Shown in pieces: positions 1 to 10,128 of a stretch of 64,000 nucleotides of DNA. Every line of letters begins with the position of its first letter. Positions within the stretch are counted from its first letter, which is position 1. A program made the position numbers and the translations under genes. The stretch comes from Amia ocellicauda (Eukaryota; Chordata; Actinopteri; Amiiformes; Amiidae), in the NCBI RefSeq assembly GCF_036373705.1, contig NC_089858.1, positions 14,255,249 to 14,319,248 of the forward strand. The letters run 5' to 3'. The notes beneath the pieces are model-generated. The model saw nothing but the letters and a program-made list of their open reading frames with translations, was not told the origin of the DNA and ran no database searches.

Positions 1-18
1 ACACACACACACACACAG
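1..18. repeat. (AC)n microsatellite at window edge
   Basis: A short AC dinucleotide run opens the window and is probably cut by the window edge. Confidence 0.8.
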
Positions 19-51
19 GGTGAAGCAAGAGTCACCACACAGGTGAATACT

Positions 52-57
52 TTTATT
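52..57 (-). terminator. Candidate poly(A) signal of ATP6V1G1
   Basis: The plus-strand TTTATT reads AATAAA on the minus strand, about 340 bases past the ATP6V1G1 stop. It is the nearest canonical hexamer I noticed downstream. A more distal signal outside the window is possible. Confidence 0.4.
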
Positions 58-392
58 AATTAATGAGGTTAAATAAATATGCTTTTATAAAAAGTTTCAA
101 TCTTGTCTTTTCTTCAAGGCATTTTTCTGTGACAGATGAAAATCTTGTTTAACTATAAATGTACACAGCTTCTTCACCCTGCATGCATGTATGTGTGTGT
201 ATATATAAATATTTATATATACACAAACAGAGAGAGAGAGAGACCAGGCAAAACAGTATTATTTCAGGTAGCACCAGGGATTGGCCTTTTCTACAGCAGA
301 CCCTGCAGCCTTCAGTGCTGTGCATTGGGAATCTGCACCAGGTCGTCCTGCGGGTCTCTGAGGGGCTGCGTTGGGCCGGGCCGGGCTGGGTT

Positions 393-1852
393 CTAGCCGC
401 TGATCCGGTAGTTGGTGTGGATCTCAGGCTTGATGTCGCAGATCAGCGTGAGCAGGCTGGCCAGCACAGTCTCGCGGTTCTGCTGGTAGTTCCTCTCGAT
501 CATCTTAATTTTGTCCACCGTCTCCTTGTCCACCTCAGTAGCGGAGTTACCATGGGAACCCAGGGCCTGCCAAAACACACACACAGTGAGGGGACACACA
601 CAGTGAGGACACACAGTGAGGGGACACACACAGTGAGGACACACAGTGAGGGGACACACACAGTGAGGACACACAGTAAGGACACACACACACACACACA
701 GTGAGGACACACAGTGAGGGGACACACACACACACACAGTGAGGACACACAGTGAGGGGACACACACACAGTGAGGACACACACACACACAAACACACCG
801 TGAGGGGACACACACACACACACACCCCCCGTGAGGACACACTGTAACACACACAACAGGGCTCACAAGATCCTGACTCACTCTCACACCCTCTTGCTCT
901 ATTTGTGTCTTTCTCCTCCCCCCCCCCCCCAAGTCCCCGAACTGTGTGTCCCCTCGCCCCCTGCAGTGTTGTCCCCCCTCATACCGCCTTCTCCTTGGTC
1001 TTGAACTCGTTCTCCCTCTGCAGCCGGTACTGCTCGATCTCTGCCTGCGCCTCCTCCTTGGCTTGCTTCAGACGCCGGTTCTTCCCTAAGACACAAAGAC
1101 ACATGAGGACAGAGACACACACACACACGGACGAGGTGCATTGAGAAGGAGAATGAAAGACACCGAATGACAGAGAGAGAAAGAGGAAGAGATGAGTGTG
1201 CAGGCCCTGTGACAGTGCAGTCCTCTGACACTGACCCAGACATTACACTCAACATCTCATCATTATACTAGATCAATATTAAACTATACTGTATCATTAC
1301 TGTTTTAGCAGTAAACAGCAGGAGTAGAACTGTTTTTAATAATAATAATAATCTCTCCGCCAGATCCTGTGCGGTTCGGCTTCGTTAGGTTTGGTTGGGG
1401 TTTCGGACAGGACGTCTCACTGACAGACGCATTAAAATACAGACAATTACTTGCTTAATTAACTCAGTAATAATAATAATAACATCATATTACAATAACA
1501 ACAAACAAACGACACGGTGCTGGTCACTCCGACCTTCCGTACAAAACAGCACTTACTGAATTACATCATTTCCACATTAGGTTTATAATATTTAATGTTG
1601 GGTCAGTATAATGTATATTTCTCGTTTTCTGTGTGTATAATATTGTAATTATTGCTGTTTGTATTGCCGGAGCTCCGGCCTGCAGTGTAATAACAGAGGT
1701 CATCTCTGCGGGGACAGAGAGACGTCAGCCCCGGACCCCACGGAACCCTCTGGCGGGGGCTTTGACTCACGTTTCCGGGCCTCGGCGACCTTCTCTGCCG
1801 CTCGTTTCTCGGCCTGGAGAAGCTGCTGGATGCCCTGCGACTGACTGGCCAT
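393..1852 (-). CDS. ATP6V1G1: V-type proton ATPase subunit G1, three exons
   Basis: Subunit G of the peripheral stalk of the vacuolar H+-ATPase, a cytosolic V1 component that pairs with subunit E and links V1 to Vo. Coding exons are 1852-1771, 1085-985 and 566-393, all with GT/AG borders and compatible phases, giving 118 aa, the length I recall for mammalian G1. The N-terminus MASQSQGIQQLLQAEKRAAE and the junction ARKR-KNRRLKQAKEEAQAE match the highly conserved helix of the family. The C-terminus ends in DIKPEIHTNYRISG, close to the human DIRPEIHENYRING. The start is the only ATG that gives the family N-terminus. Intron 2 carries a 30-bp minisatellite running almost to the acceptor of exon 3. 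G2 and G3 paralogues are alternatives, but the match as recalled and the 9q32-type neighbours favour G1. Confidence 0.93.
584..845. repeat. 30-bp minisatellite in ATP6V1G1 intron 2
   Basis: The motif CAGTGAG recurs at 584, 601, 614, 631, 644 and 661, alternating 17- and 13-base steps, so the unit is 30 bp. Three near-perfect units (584-673) decay into AC-rich variants up to about 845. The array ends 18 bases from the exon 3 acceptor. Read on the gene strand, each unit supplies CTCAC and TGTCC tracts. Several long apparent ORFs over this region are products of the repeat. Confidence 0.9.
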
Positions 1853-2052
1853 GGCTGGGTGGACGGCGGTGTGCAGTGGATGTGGAAGCCGCGGTGAGGA
1901 GTCTCGGCGACGGTGTGTGAGAGAGAGGGACTGCGGGGGACTGACAGAGGAAGCGGAGTCAGCTGATCCGCTGTCATGTGACCCGGGGTGCGTCACGGTG
2001 GGCGTCAGTCAGCCGTGTGACGTTTGCGTGATAGACAGTGCTAGGTGTTTCA

Positions 2053-4764
2053 ATAAAATCATAACTGGAACTTAATGTATCCGAAGAAACTGTCTGCATC
2101 TGGTATAACCTGCTGGACATGTCACATCTGTATGGTAGTTTGTAGGTTAATATCAGTGATAATTTGTAATCAACATGTATAGAATTGTAATCAACATATA
2201 TAGTATAATTTAGGTTAGGAGTAGGATGCAGTACAAGAAGGGGGGCATCCTCCTCACTGAAATTAATAACAAATAATGATAATAATGAAACCTTTAAAAA
2301 AGTATTTGATAAAACTTTACAAATCACCTGATTGCAATCACTCTTTTGCAATGAAGGTCTACAGTTCTCCCAACAGCACCTCCTCCCTCCTTTATTTCCA
2401 TAATACAACGATGGGGGCTCATAGTTAATCCACCTTTCCATAACCTTACGCAGTCAAATGTGCGTTACAGAGGATGTCCTCCAAGGCTTCGACCAGTCTT
2501 GGGTCATCGAGGCCAGGCCAGGAAATACCACACTGTCACGGACACAAATGATCTTACTTCTTTGTAACTTCTTATTTTTGTATAATGGCAAACACAAATG
2601 TTTAAAAATGCGTTTTCACATTGCTGCATCGAAGCAAGCAAATGGAGTGCCACATGCAAGGAGATTGTGGAGACAAAATGGACAATGGGTTTACTAAGCA
2701 AGTAATTGATCATACCCCTCTTTGTGAAATATATATTAATGACTTAAATTGATACAAATCCAGATGTTCCCTACATTCACATTTGAATGCAATAGTGCAC
2801 TTTGCTAAACGATCCCGACGTGTGCTAATCCTAATATAACGGGGATGTTTTACAGTTTACAGACGATTTCAAGATTTGTATGTCCACTAAAACCTGAGGA
2901 TATCATTTAAATATCTGGTATTTCTGAACATAAATTGGAGAAGTCTTTTAGATATTTTAGCTTTTTTAACACTAGAACTGCCATAGCTACTTTTTGTGCA
3001 GCTCTTTGCAATTCAAAAAACATGTCTGCGTATGGGAATTTCTCCCACATATCCGTTCTTACATGTTACTAAATATTTGAGTTTAATACATATACGGCGT
3101 TTCATTTGTAAACTGACCGGCTCAGCACGTTTCTAACTTCCCTGTGCATTTCAATGTTGATCACATTGCAAACCTCATTGGTTCACCAGTTCACCAAATT
3201 GGTCTCTGGATCAATGTCTTGATTATAAAATGTTTGATCATGAGTGCTAATTATTTTTGTATTAGTGTAGGGCACTGTAGTGTTGAAAAGCGCGTTTTCT
3301 GCATTGATAGCCAGCTGTAATAGACGGAGCCATTTCGAAGGGCTTTCCCGTGCATAATGTCATATTTCAGTTTTATGTTATTTTTACAACTGGTTATGTT
3401 TTATATGTCTGCTAAGATATGTGCATACCGATATATACACCAGTTTACACAGTTTATTGCGTGTTCTTTTTGTTATTGTTTGTTTATTCATGTTTATGTA
3501 GCCTATGCGCTCGTTTTGAAAATATAAGGGCGACTTACAAGAAAATACAAAACATACATAAAGAATCAAATAATTGCAAGGTATGAAATACAATACGTTA
3601 CAATATACAATAACTTTAGTGCTAGTAAGAGACAATTACAATAACTACAGTACTACTAGTAATAAGTAATGAGTAATACGACATACGATTCAATTCCCTG
3701 ATAATAATAGTAAATGTAATATTGCAATGCAAGTATCGTTAATCTAATAATACAAAGCCAATGTAATATTATTTGTTTAAATAGTTTTGTAAAATAGTAG
3801 AATATTGGACAAATAATTGATCACATTCAATATTGTTGAATTTGGATATAGTCCAATTATTAAATACAATTAATTAAGGAGAGAAATGGGAATGGATTGC
3901 CAAATATTATTCTTTTTGATTATTAACTGGAATATTTTTTCTTACAGTAATCTAAAGTATACAGTTGTACAAATTTGATTAAAACGGTCTACATCTAACC
4001 CGATTGATAAACTGCATGACTGTGGCTTTTACCTTTTCACCTTTAAAATTTTCTTATCATTGACCTTAACCAGCCTGCCCTAAAAGCTTCCCGGTCTTGA
4101 CCTCCTTGGCCTTTTGAGTCCCGGCCTAGAATTCAAGACTGGCTTCAACCAATCAGATCTGTTACAGAATGAACGGACATATTTGCCATCCAATCAAAGG
4201 CTCCAGAATGAACAGGAAGGCACCCGTGTATTATGAGTGTAGTGAGTCTTGACACTGAGATAGTGATAGTTGATAGTTGATTCTAATGAGCTATTATTAT
4301 TATACAAATAAAGGGAGACAGAGCAAGTCGATTTTATAATTTGTCTTGGTTATAAATGCCTTTAATAAATGTTTTAAAATAATGTGTCTTAGATAATCTT
4401 TCAAACAAGCTTTGCCATCTGTGTGGTCCACACCTATACCACATATATCCCATCCTCCTCAGTTTCTCAAGTCACACGGTCACAGTACATTCCCATCCAC
4501 AATCCCCAGTGAACTGAATTCTCAAGTGCAACCAAAAAATTAGCTGAAGGAATTGTAAATATAGGTTTATTGGGTACAAAAGTATTTTTTGGCAATCACT
4601 GAAGTGTTTACTGACTGTAGTATTTGTCAAACTCTTGTTGTGTGTGAAGCTCTGCACATAGTAAGAATGGCAGTGTTTGTGCGTCAGTGAGTTCAGTGGA
4701 ATCTGACAACTTCAGGGACAGACAGCAGTGAGCAGAGACAGAAACGGGAACCCAGACTTAAATA
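2053..4764. other. AT-rich spacer between ATP6V1G1 and HDHD3
   Basis: No coding exon can be supported. The ATP6V1G1 promoter should lie in the CpG-bearing stretch around 1860-2040. From 2050 on, the sequence is AT-rich with short stop-broken frames. A piece near 3520-3560 contains GGGCGACTTACAAGAAAATA, which resembles the ends of a dispersed repeat common in fish genomes. I cannot name its family. Confidence 0.5.
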
Positions 4765-4770
4765 TTTATT
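4765..4770 (-). terminator. Poly(A) signal of HDHD3
   Basis: AATAAA on the minus strand (TTTATT on plus), 225 bases past the HDHD3 stop codon. It is the first canonical hexamer downstream. Confidence 0.6.
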
Positions 4771-4808
4771 GTTTTTCTTTGCTGTACAACAGAGCAGCAG
4801 CTCCTACT

Positions 4809-4810
<2 letters not shown>

Positions 4811-4848
<38 letters not shown>
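4811..4848. repeat. (CA)n microsatellite in HDHD3 3' UTR
   Basis: Nineteen uninterrupted CA units between the HDHD3 stop and its probable poly(A) signal, so this is expected to be transcribed as (TG)n in the 3' UTR. Confidence 0.85.
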
Positions 4849-4850
<2 letters not shown>

Positions 4851-4994
4851 GACAGTCTGCCATCCTGTGAAAACAACAGACAGGCAGTGAGTGAGGCAGT
4901 CAGTCAGTTGAAATGACAGAAAGAAACACGGACATGTGGGCAGACTATTGGTGGTGGGAGGGTACGGTCAGTCAGTGGGGTGTGGGTGTGTGGG

Positions 4995-5723
4995 TCAGTC
5001 CAGGTCCTGCTCCAGTCGGGGCAGCAGCTCATCTAGCGAGCGAAGACGGTGGTGGGGGGGCACCTCCAATCCTCCCCCTCCCTCCTCGGACCCCCGCTGC
5101 AGTAGGAAGGCATGCAGCCCCAGGGCGCGGGCAGGCAAGTAGTCATTCTGGTAGCTGTCCCCGACATGGGCCACCTCCCCTGGGGCAGGTTGGCCAGCCA
5201 GCTCCAGCAACCGCAGGAAGGCACGCGAGTCGGGTTTGGCGGCGCCAGCGCTCTCGGAGGTAAGCACGAAGCGGAAGTGCTCCCGCAGGCCACAGCCGCG
5301 CAGCACATCCTCCAGCCGCCCGTCGAAGTTGGACAGCACGGCCTGCGCCAGACCCCGCGCCCCACAGCCCTGCAGTGCCCGCGTAACATCCGGGAACACC
5401 TCCCAGTGCGCGGGGCCGCTGAAGCCCTGGTACAACCGCTCTGCCAGCAACCGCAGCCGCTCCCCGTCCTCCACCCCACAGCTGCGGAACGTGCCGCACA
5501 CCACCTCCCCCCACCAGGTCCGCGCCGAGCCCCCACCCGCTCCCCCATACAGGGGCTGCCGGCGCTGCTGCTGACGGTAGGCGCTATGGAAGGCGGCCTC
5601 CACGGCCTCAGGGTCGAGGGTCAGGCCCAGCTCCCGCGCCACACCGCAGTACTGCTCCCCCACTGAGTGGCGCACGCGCAACAACGTGTCCTTTACGTCC
5701 CATGTCACCCAGCGCACACGCAT
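4995..5723 (-). CDS. HDHD3: Haloacid dehalogenase-like hydrolase domain-containing protein 3
   Basis: A single coding exon of 242 aa, with all HAD-superfamily motifs in order. Motif I is WDVKDTLL (D9, D12, T13), motif II is SNFD (S131), motif III is K163 in AAKPDS, and motif IV is HVGDSYQND (D189, D194). The conserved WDVKDTLLR opening and LREHFRFVLTSE block match vertebrate HDHD3, about 251 aa in human as I recall. The substrate of this family is not established. I chose the ATG at 5723 rather than the one at 5753 because a splice acceptor (minus-strand GCAG ending at 5737) lies just upstream, which implies a non-coding first exon joined 13 bases before the ATG. The GC-rich body (codon third positions mostly G/C) contrasts with the AT-rich spacers on both sides. 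Confidence 0.92.
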   Translation of the reverse strand: MRVRWVTWDVKDTLLRVRHSVGEQYCGVARELGLTLDPEAVEAAFHSAYRQQQRRQPLYGGAGGGSARTWWGEVVCGTFRSCGVEDGERLRLLAERLYQGFSGPAHWEVFPDVTRALQGCGARGLAQAVLSNFDGRLEDVLRGCGLREHFRFVLTSESAGAAKPDSRAFLRLLELAGQPAPGEVAHVGDSYQNDYLPARALGLHAFLLQRGSEEGGGGLEVPPHHRLRSLDELLPRLEQDLD

Positions 5724-6189
5724 GGCACACGCTGCCCTGCAACACAAGAACATGCCTCAGTCTTAGGGCTTAGTCACAGTACAGCACAGCCTTGACACAT
5801 AGCACAATGCAGTAAAGTGTAATACAGTGCAGAGCTATACAGTTCTGGACTCAAAATTCAGGTCCATTCCATAGAAGAATCACCTGACCCACTATGTACT
5901 GTACTATAACCATGGTAACATCACAGTAAAATGTAAGAAAGCTTGGAGATGTGATGTCTGGTACAGTGCTGTATAATAAGGTTCAGTACAATACAGCGTC
6001 ACTGCACCGCGCATTGGGCTGCCCTTGCCCGCTCAGCACTGTGGGGCGGCAGCGCACATAGCCGTCAGTCGTTTAAACGCAAGTGGAAAAAGAAAGAAAG
6101 AATCAAATAACTAACAGACGTGGGCTGGTCACCCGTCACAGCTCGGGGAGATGACAGACAGCGGGCCCTGATCTGGATCAAACTGCCAG

Positions 6190-6320
6190 CGATGTGGCTG
6201 AAGCTGAAAACTTGGCAACATTCAAGAACAGACTGGATAGGATCCTTGGATCACTCCGTTATTAATGGACACCAAACGAGCAGGATGGGGCGAATGGCCT
6301 CCTCTCGACTGGACACTGTC
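6190..6320 (+). repeat. Degraded dispersed repeat, family not named
   Basis: The stretch includes CTTGGCAACATTCAAGAACA and, about 70 bases on, GGGGCGAATGGCCTCCTCTC. I recall near-identical phrases as a common interspersed repeat in several non-teleost fish and reptile genomes. The copy is diverged and without ORF. Repeat class is unknown to me. Confidence 0.45.
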
Positions 6321-6696
6321 TTATGTGCTGACCGTCCCCTCACTTCGCCCCACCTGCAGTCTGTCTTCGCCGGGACAAGTGGCAGCCGGATACAATTTAC
6401 AGGCGCACTTTGCTGGCCCGGTTCAGTTCGGTTCGTTAATGGCTCGTCCAGAACCTCGATCAGAGACACACACGACACACAAGGTCACCCAGATAAGTTA
6501 CTCGTTTGCAGGTGTTTCGGCGTCTCAGATCCGGATCCTTATCTCCTTGCTGTCCGACAGTGACAAGACTCCGGCCCTGCAACCAGCGCCAGGTTAGAAA
6601 GGTTCCCCTCCACACACACAACAGCTCTAATTAAAAACACAACCAGATTCCCTTCTTTACCTCCTCAGTTCCAGGTACTTCTCAATGTACACATTG

Positions 6697-6697
<1 letters not shown>

Positions 6698-6750
<53 letters not shown>
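6698..6750. repeat. (ATA)n triplet microsatellite
   Basis: About 17 ATA units. Together with the reverse-oriented (TTA)n tract at 6882-6920 it forms an imperfect inverted pair separated by about 130 bases. Confidence 0.85.
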
Positions 6751-6751
<1 letters not shown>

Positions 6752-6880
6752 GTTTACTTTATTATTCACAAGCTTTTACAGACAGATGAAAGTTAGTAGT
6801 TGAAGCTGACACACAAACACTCACACCCTGACTGAGATGCACTGCAGTACTGACAAATGAGTGCAGCAGTCTTTGGCCCA

Positions 6881-6881
<1 letters not shown>

Positions 6882-6920
<39 letters not shown>

Positions 6921-6945
6921 TATTTGGCAGATGCCCCTATCCATC
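6882..6945. repeat. (TTA)n tract joined to a fish dispersed-repeat end
   Basis: Thirteen TTA units run into TATTTGGCAGATGCCCCTAT, a phrase resembling the ATTTGGCAGACGC...TATCC end seen in many fish interspersed repeats. This suggests the microsatellite grew at the edge of an old element. Confidence 0.5.
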
Positions 6946-8431
6946 TGTATGTGTGTATACTATACTTTACCATGCTACACCAATCTACACTTTATCTGAT
7001 TTTACCATAGTACACTGTAAATTATCACACTTTTACCATGATTTTACTACTTACCATGATTAAAAAAATAATCACACAGCCACATAGCCACACAGCCTCA
7101 TAATTGGCCCACAGTCCTGTATGACATTTAATGTCAATTATGACAATTTTAAGCTGCCTTCTACCACACTGTCTCTTTTCCTTACTGGAGGGGTCCTTAT
7201 ATAGGGTTTATGATGTAAAAATATCATAATTACTCTTGGGGCTATATCATTGTATTATCAATAATTATACATATACTTATAGTAACTTACATACTATCAT
7301 AAACATGAACATACCTGCTATTATACTACAGCTACTTACCCATTTATGCTTACATACTATTACTGATGCATACTACTCCTAACCTGCATTGTACTATTAC
7401 TATGTTGATTACAAACGATCACTGAAATTAACCTGCAGTATAACAAATAAAGGTTCTTTTGGTTTCTATGCATCACCTTTTGGTTCTTACTAAAAAATTC
7501 AGAATCATTCATGAGAAAAATATTCCATTAGGAGCCATTATTAACTAATTAACAGACATTTTAAAAGGGTCGTATGTGGTGTTAAAGTTACAAGATTTAA
7601 TGAGTATAGCTGCTTAATTAAGCTGTTTGTCTTCAAACTTCATTTTTCAGTTGTTTATTGTTGTATAATGAAATACAAAAATCTTTGCCCCTCCTTAAGT
7701 TAATCTTATATATGTATCATCACTTTGAGTAAATTTAATAAATGAACCTTTTTGATATTTGAAGCAAGCCATGGAACCCTTTTTGGTTCTATATTGCATC
7801 ATTTATTGTAAGAGTTGTACCATGAAAATAATATATCATTAATCACATGCAGAGAAAATATCTTCAGATACTTTCATCCCTTGTTATTATCATTTCACAA
7901 TAGTTTTAGTCCCCTTGGTTCCATCCTGAAGGCTGACTGAATCCCCATGGTAGCTCTGCTTTAACCCATTCCTGCGCGGTCCCTTGTGCCTGTGCGAGTG
8001 CGTCTCTCGTACCGCAGTGCAGCAGCCCCACACACAGGACGCCTCTCGTCTCCAGCTTGGCCGACTGCCCTCCTGCTCTCAAATCACAGTATTAAAATAC
8101 GGATTGATTGATTATCAATAATTATACTGCAGTTGACTGCTCCCCCCATCCATCTGTGAGATGCCGGAGGTTTGCAGTTTATGTGTAAAGATTAAATAAA
8201 CAGACATATCTTTTTCCTTTTTTAAACAAATTAGTTTTAATTTTTAAGGGATTTTGTAAACCAGATCACACTGTTGTGTGTGATATCAAGTGTGTCCACC
8301 AGAGGGCAGCAAATCTGACTCACTGATACACAAGCACATACACACGCACCCAGCTACTAACGCACACACTCTCACTCATATACTCATATAAAAACATTCA
8401 TTTCTGACACACACACTCACAGCCCCTCTTC

Positions 8432-10095
8432 TCAGTGCGTCTTGGGCAGGCGGTACACGCCCCCGGAGCAGATCAGCTGATGGTCTCTGACTTTCCTCTG
8501 CAGGAAGTCCTGCAGCTCCTGCACGTCCATCTCTGTGACGACGGGCCCCATAGTGACGAACATGCGCAGCATGCTGTGGATGCGGTCCAGCGTCATTGTC
8601 TCCAGATTGGTCAGCATGGCCTGGATATAGGCCCAGAACAACTGGGGGGGAGAGAGAGAGTGTGAAGTATGTACTGTGTTTGTACAGTATTACTTTAAAG
8701 TACAGTATAGGTATAGTGTTATACAGAGTGTACAGTTATATACAGTACTGTACACAGTGTCCCGTGCAGTGCGTACAGTTTTATATACAGTGTACCTGCA
8801 ACTTCTCCTCCCTCTGCTCTGACTGGGTGGTGGTGTTGGAGTCCCCTTCCTCGTCACTGTCGATCAGGACCACCCCCCTGTCCGGCCGCTCACGCGCTCC
8901 GCCCCCTTCCACCACGCAGAAGCTTCCCACCCCCTCCTCCCGCAGCACCCCCTGCTGCTGCCATAGTGCCAGCTTCCTGCGCACCACCCCACAGGGCAGC
9001 GCCAGCACAGAACTCAGCTCCTCCAGAGACCAGGAGCCTGGAGAGGGGCAGGGGGATTGAAGGTCATTAAAATGTAAGATTGCCAGGGCACAATGATGAA
9101 TACAAACAGCCAGTGATTGACAGAGAGAAGGACAGTTGAACACGGATGGAAACAAGTGGACTAAGACATAGAGGCATGGTGGGACTCACTCCGTTCCTGG
9201 AAATGCAGGATGATGGCGGCATGGACGGGCGACACCGACAGGTCAGTCAGCGTGCGGTCAGCCAGCTCCACATCCAGCGTCACCGAGCCCAGGTGCGGCT
9301 TCCATGACAGAGTGCGCATTGCCTGAGGGAGAAAGAGGAGAGAGATCAGAAATGATTCATCCCGTTTGGCAGCTCTGTGACTACCTCCGCCTCCCTCACC
9401 ACCTCTCCCTCTCTGTACCTTCAGCTTTTCGTAGCGGTGTGTGTACGCCTCCATGGCCTGGGTCACGAGGGGAGGCAGCTCCAGCTTCTCCTCCTTTAGG
9501 GGGGGCCAGAACTCAGAGGACAAGATCAGGGCACTCAGGGCCAGGGTGGGGCGCTCCTCCTCCCCCAGCTTTGCCTCCTCGTCCCGGATGTTGGTGTTGA
9601 TGCGCCGCGAGTCAGCCACGTCCTGCCAGCGGGGGAGACACAGAGCGGCACTGAGACACACAGCAGTGCGTAGAGAGAGAGAGCGACAGAGAGGGAGGGA
9701 CAGTAGGGGGAGAGGGAGAGAGAGAGAGGGGCAGTGGGGTGCGGAGGGTTACTGACCTTGAGCATGACCTCACAGTAGTGCATATGACTCTCCCCAAAAC
9801 GCAGCTTCAGCAGCTCGACGTTGCGGATCTCCCTGCAGGGACACAGCACACTGAACACACTGGCAGCCACAAAACACTGAACGCACTGACAGACAGAGAG
9901 AGTTTGTGTAGTGGACAGTACGAGTGCAGTGTGTGTACCTGGCAGTGTTGTAGTTGAGCTGGTGTAGCAGCCGGTCAGCCAACACTGTCCGGTACTCGTT
10001 GATGAACAGGTCCTTGCTGCCGTAGATACTGACTAGCAGGCTGATGATGTCAGAGGAACGGCGCTTCGACCCAGACTTGTCTGAGAGAAAGAGGA

Positions 10096-10128
<33 letters not shown>

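Larger units (their letters stand above)
5754..8431. other. Spacer between HDHD3 and ANAPC2
   Basis: No gene is supported. It holds dispersed-repeat remnants (6190-6320), two triplet microsatellites in opposite orientation (6698-6750 and 6882-6920), and AT-rich sequence. At about 7445-7470 and 7765-7795 there are two phrases of the type AAAGGTTCTTTTGG and GGAACCCTTTTTGGTTCTA, which may be ends of a degraded mobile element. A minus-strand ATTAAA near 8234-8239 could serve as the ANAPC2 poly(A) signal. Confidence 0.45.
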
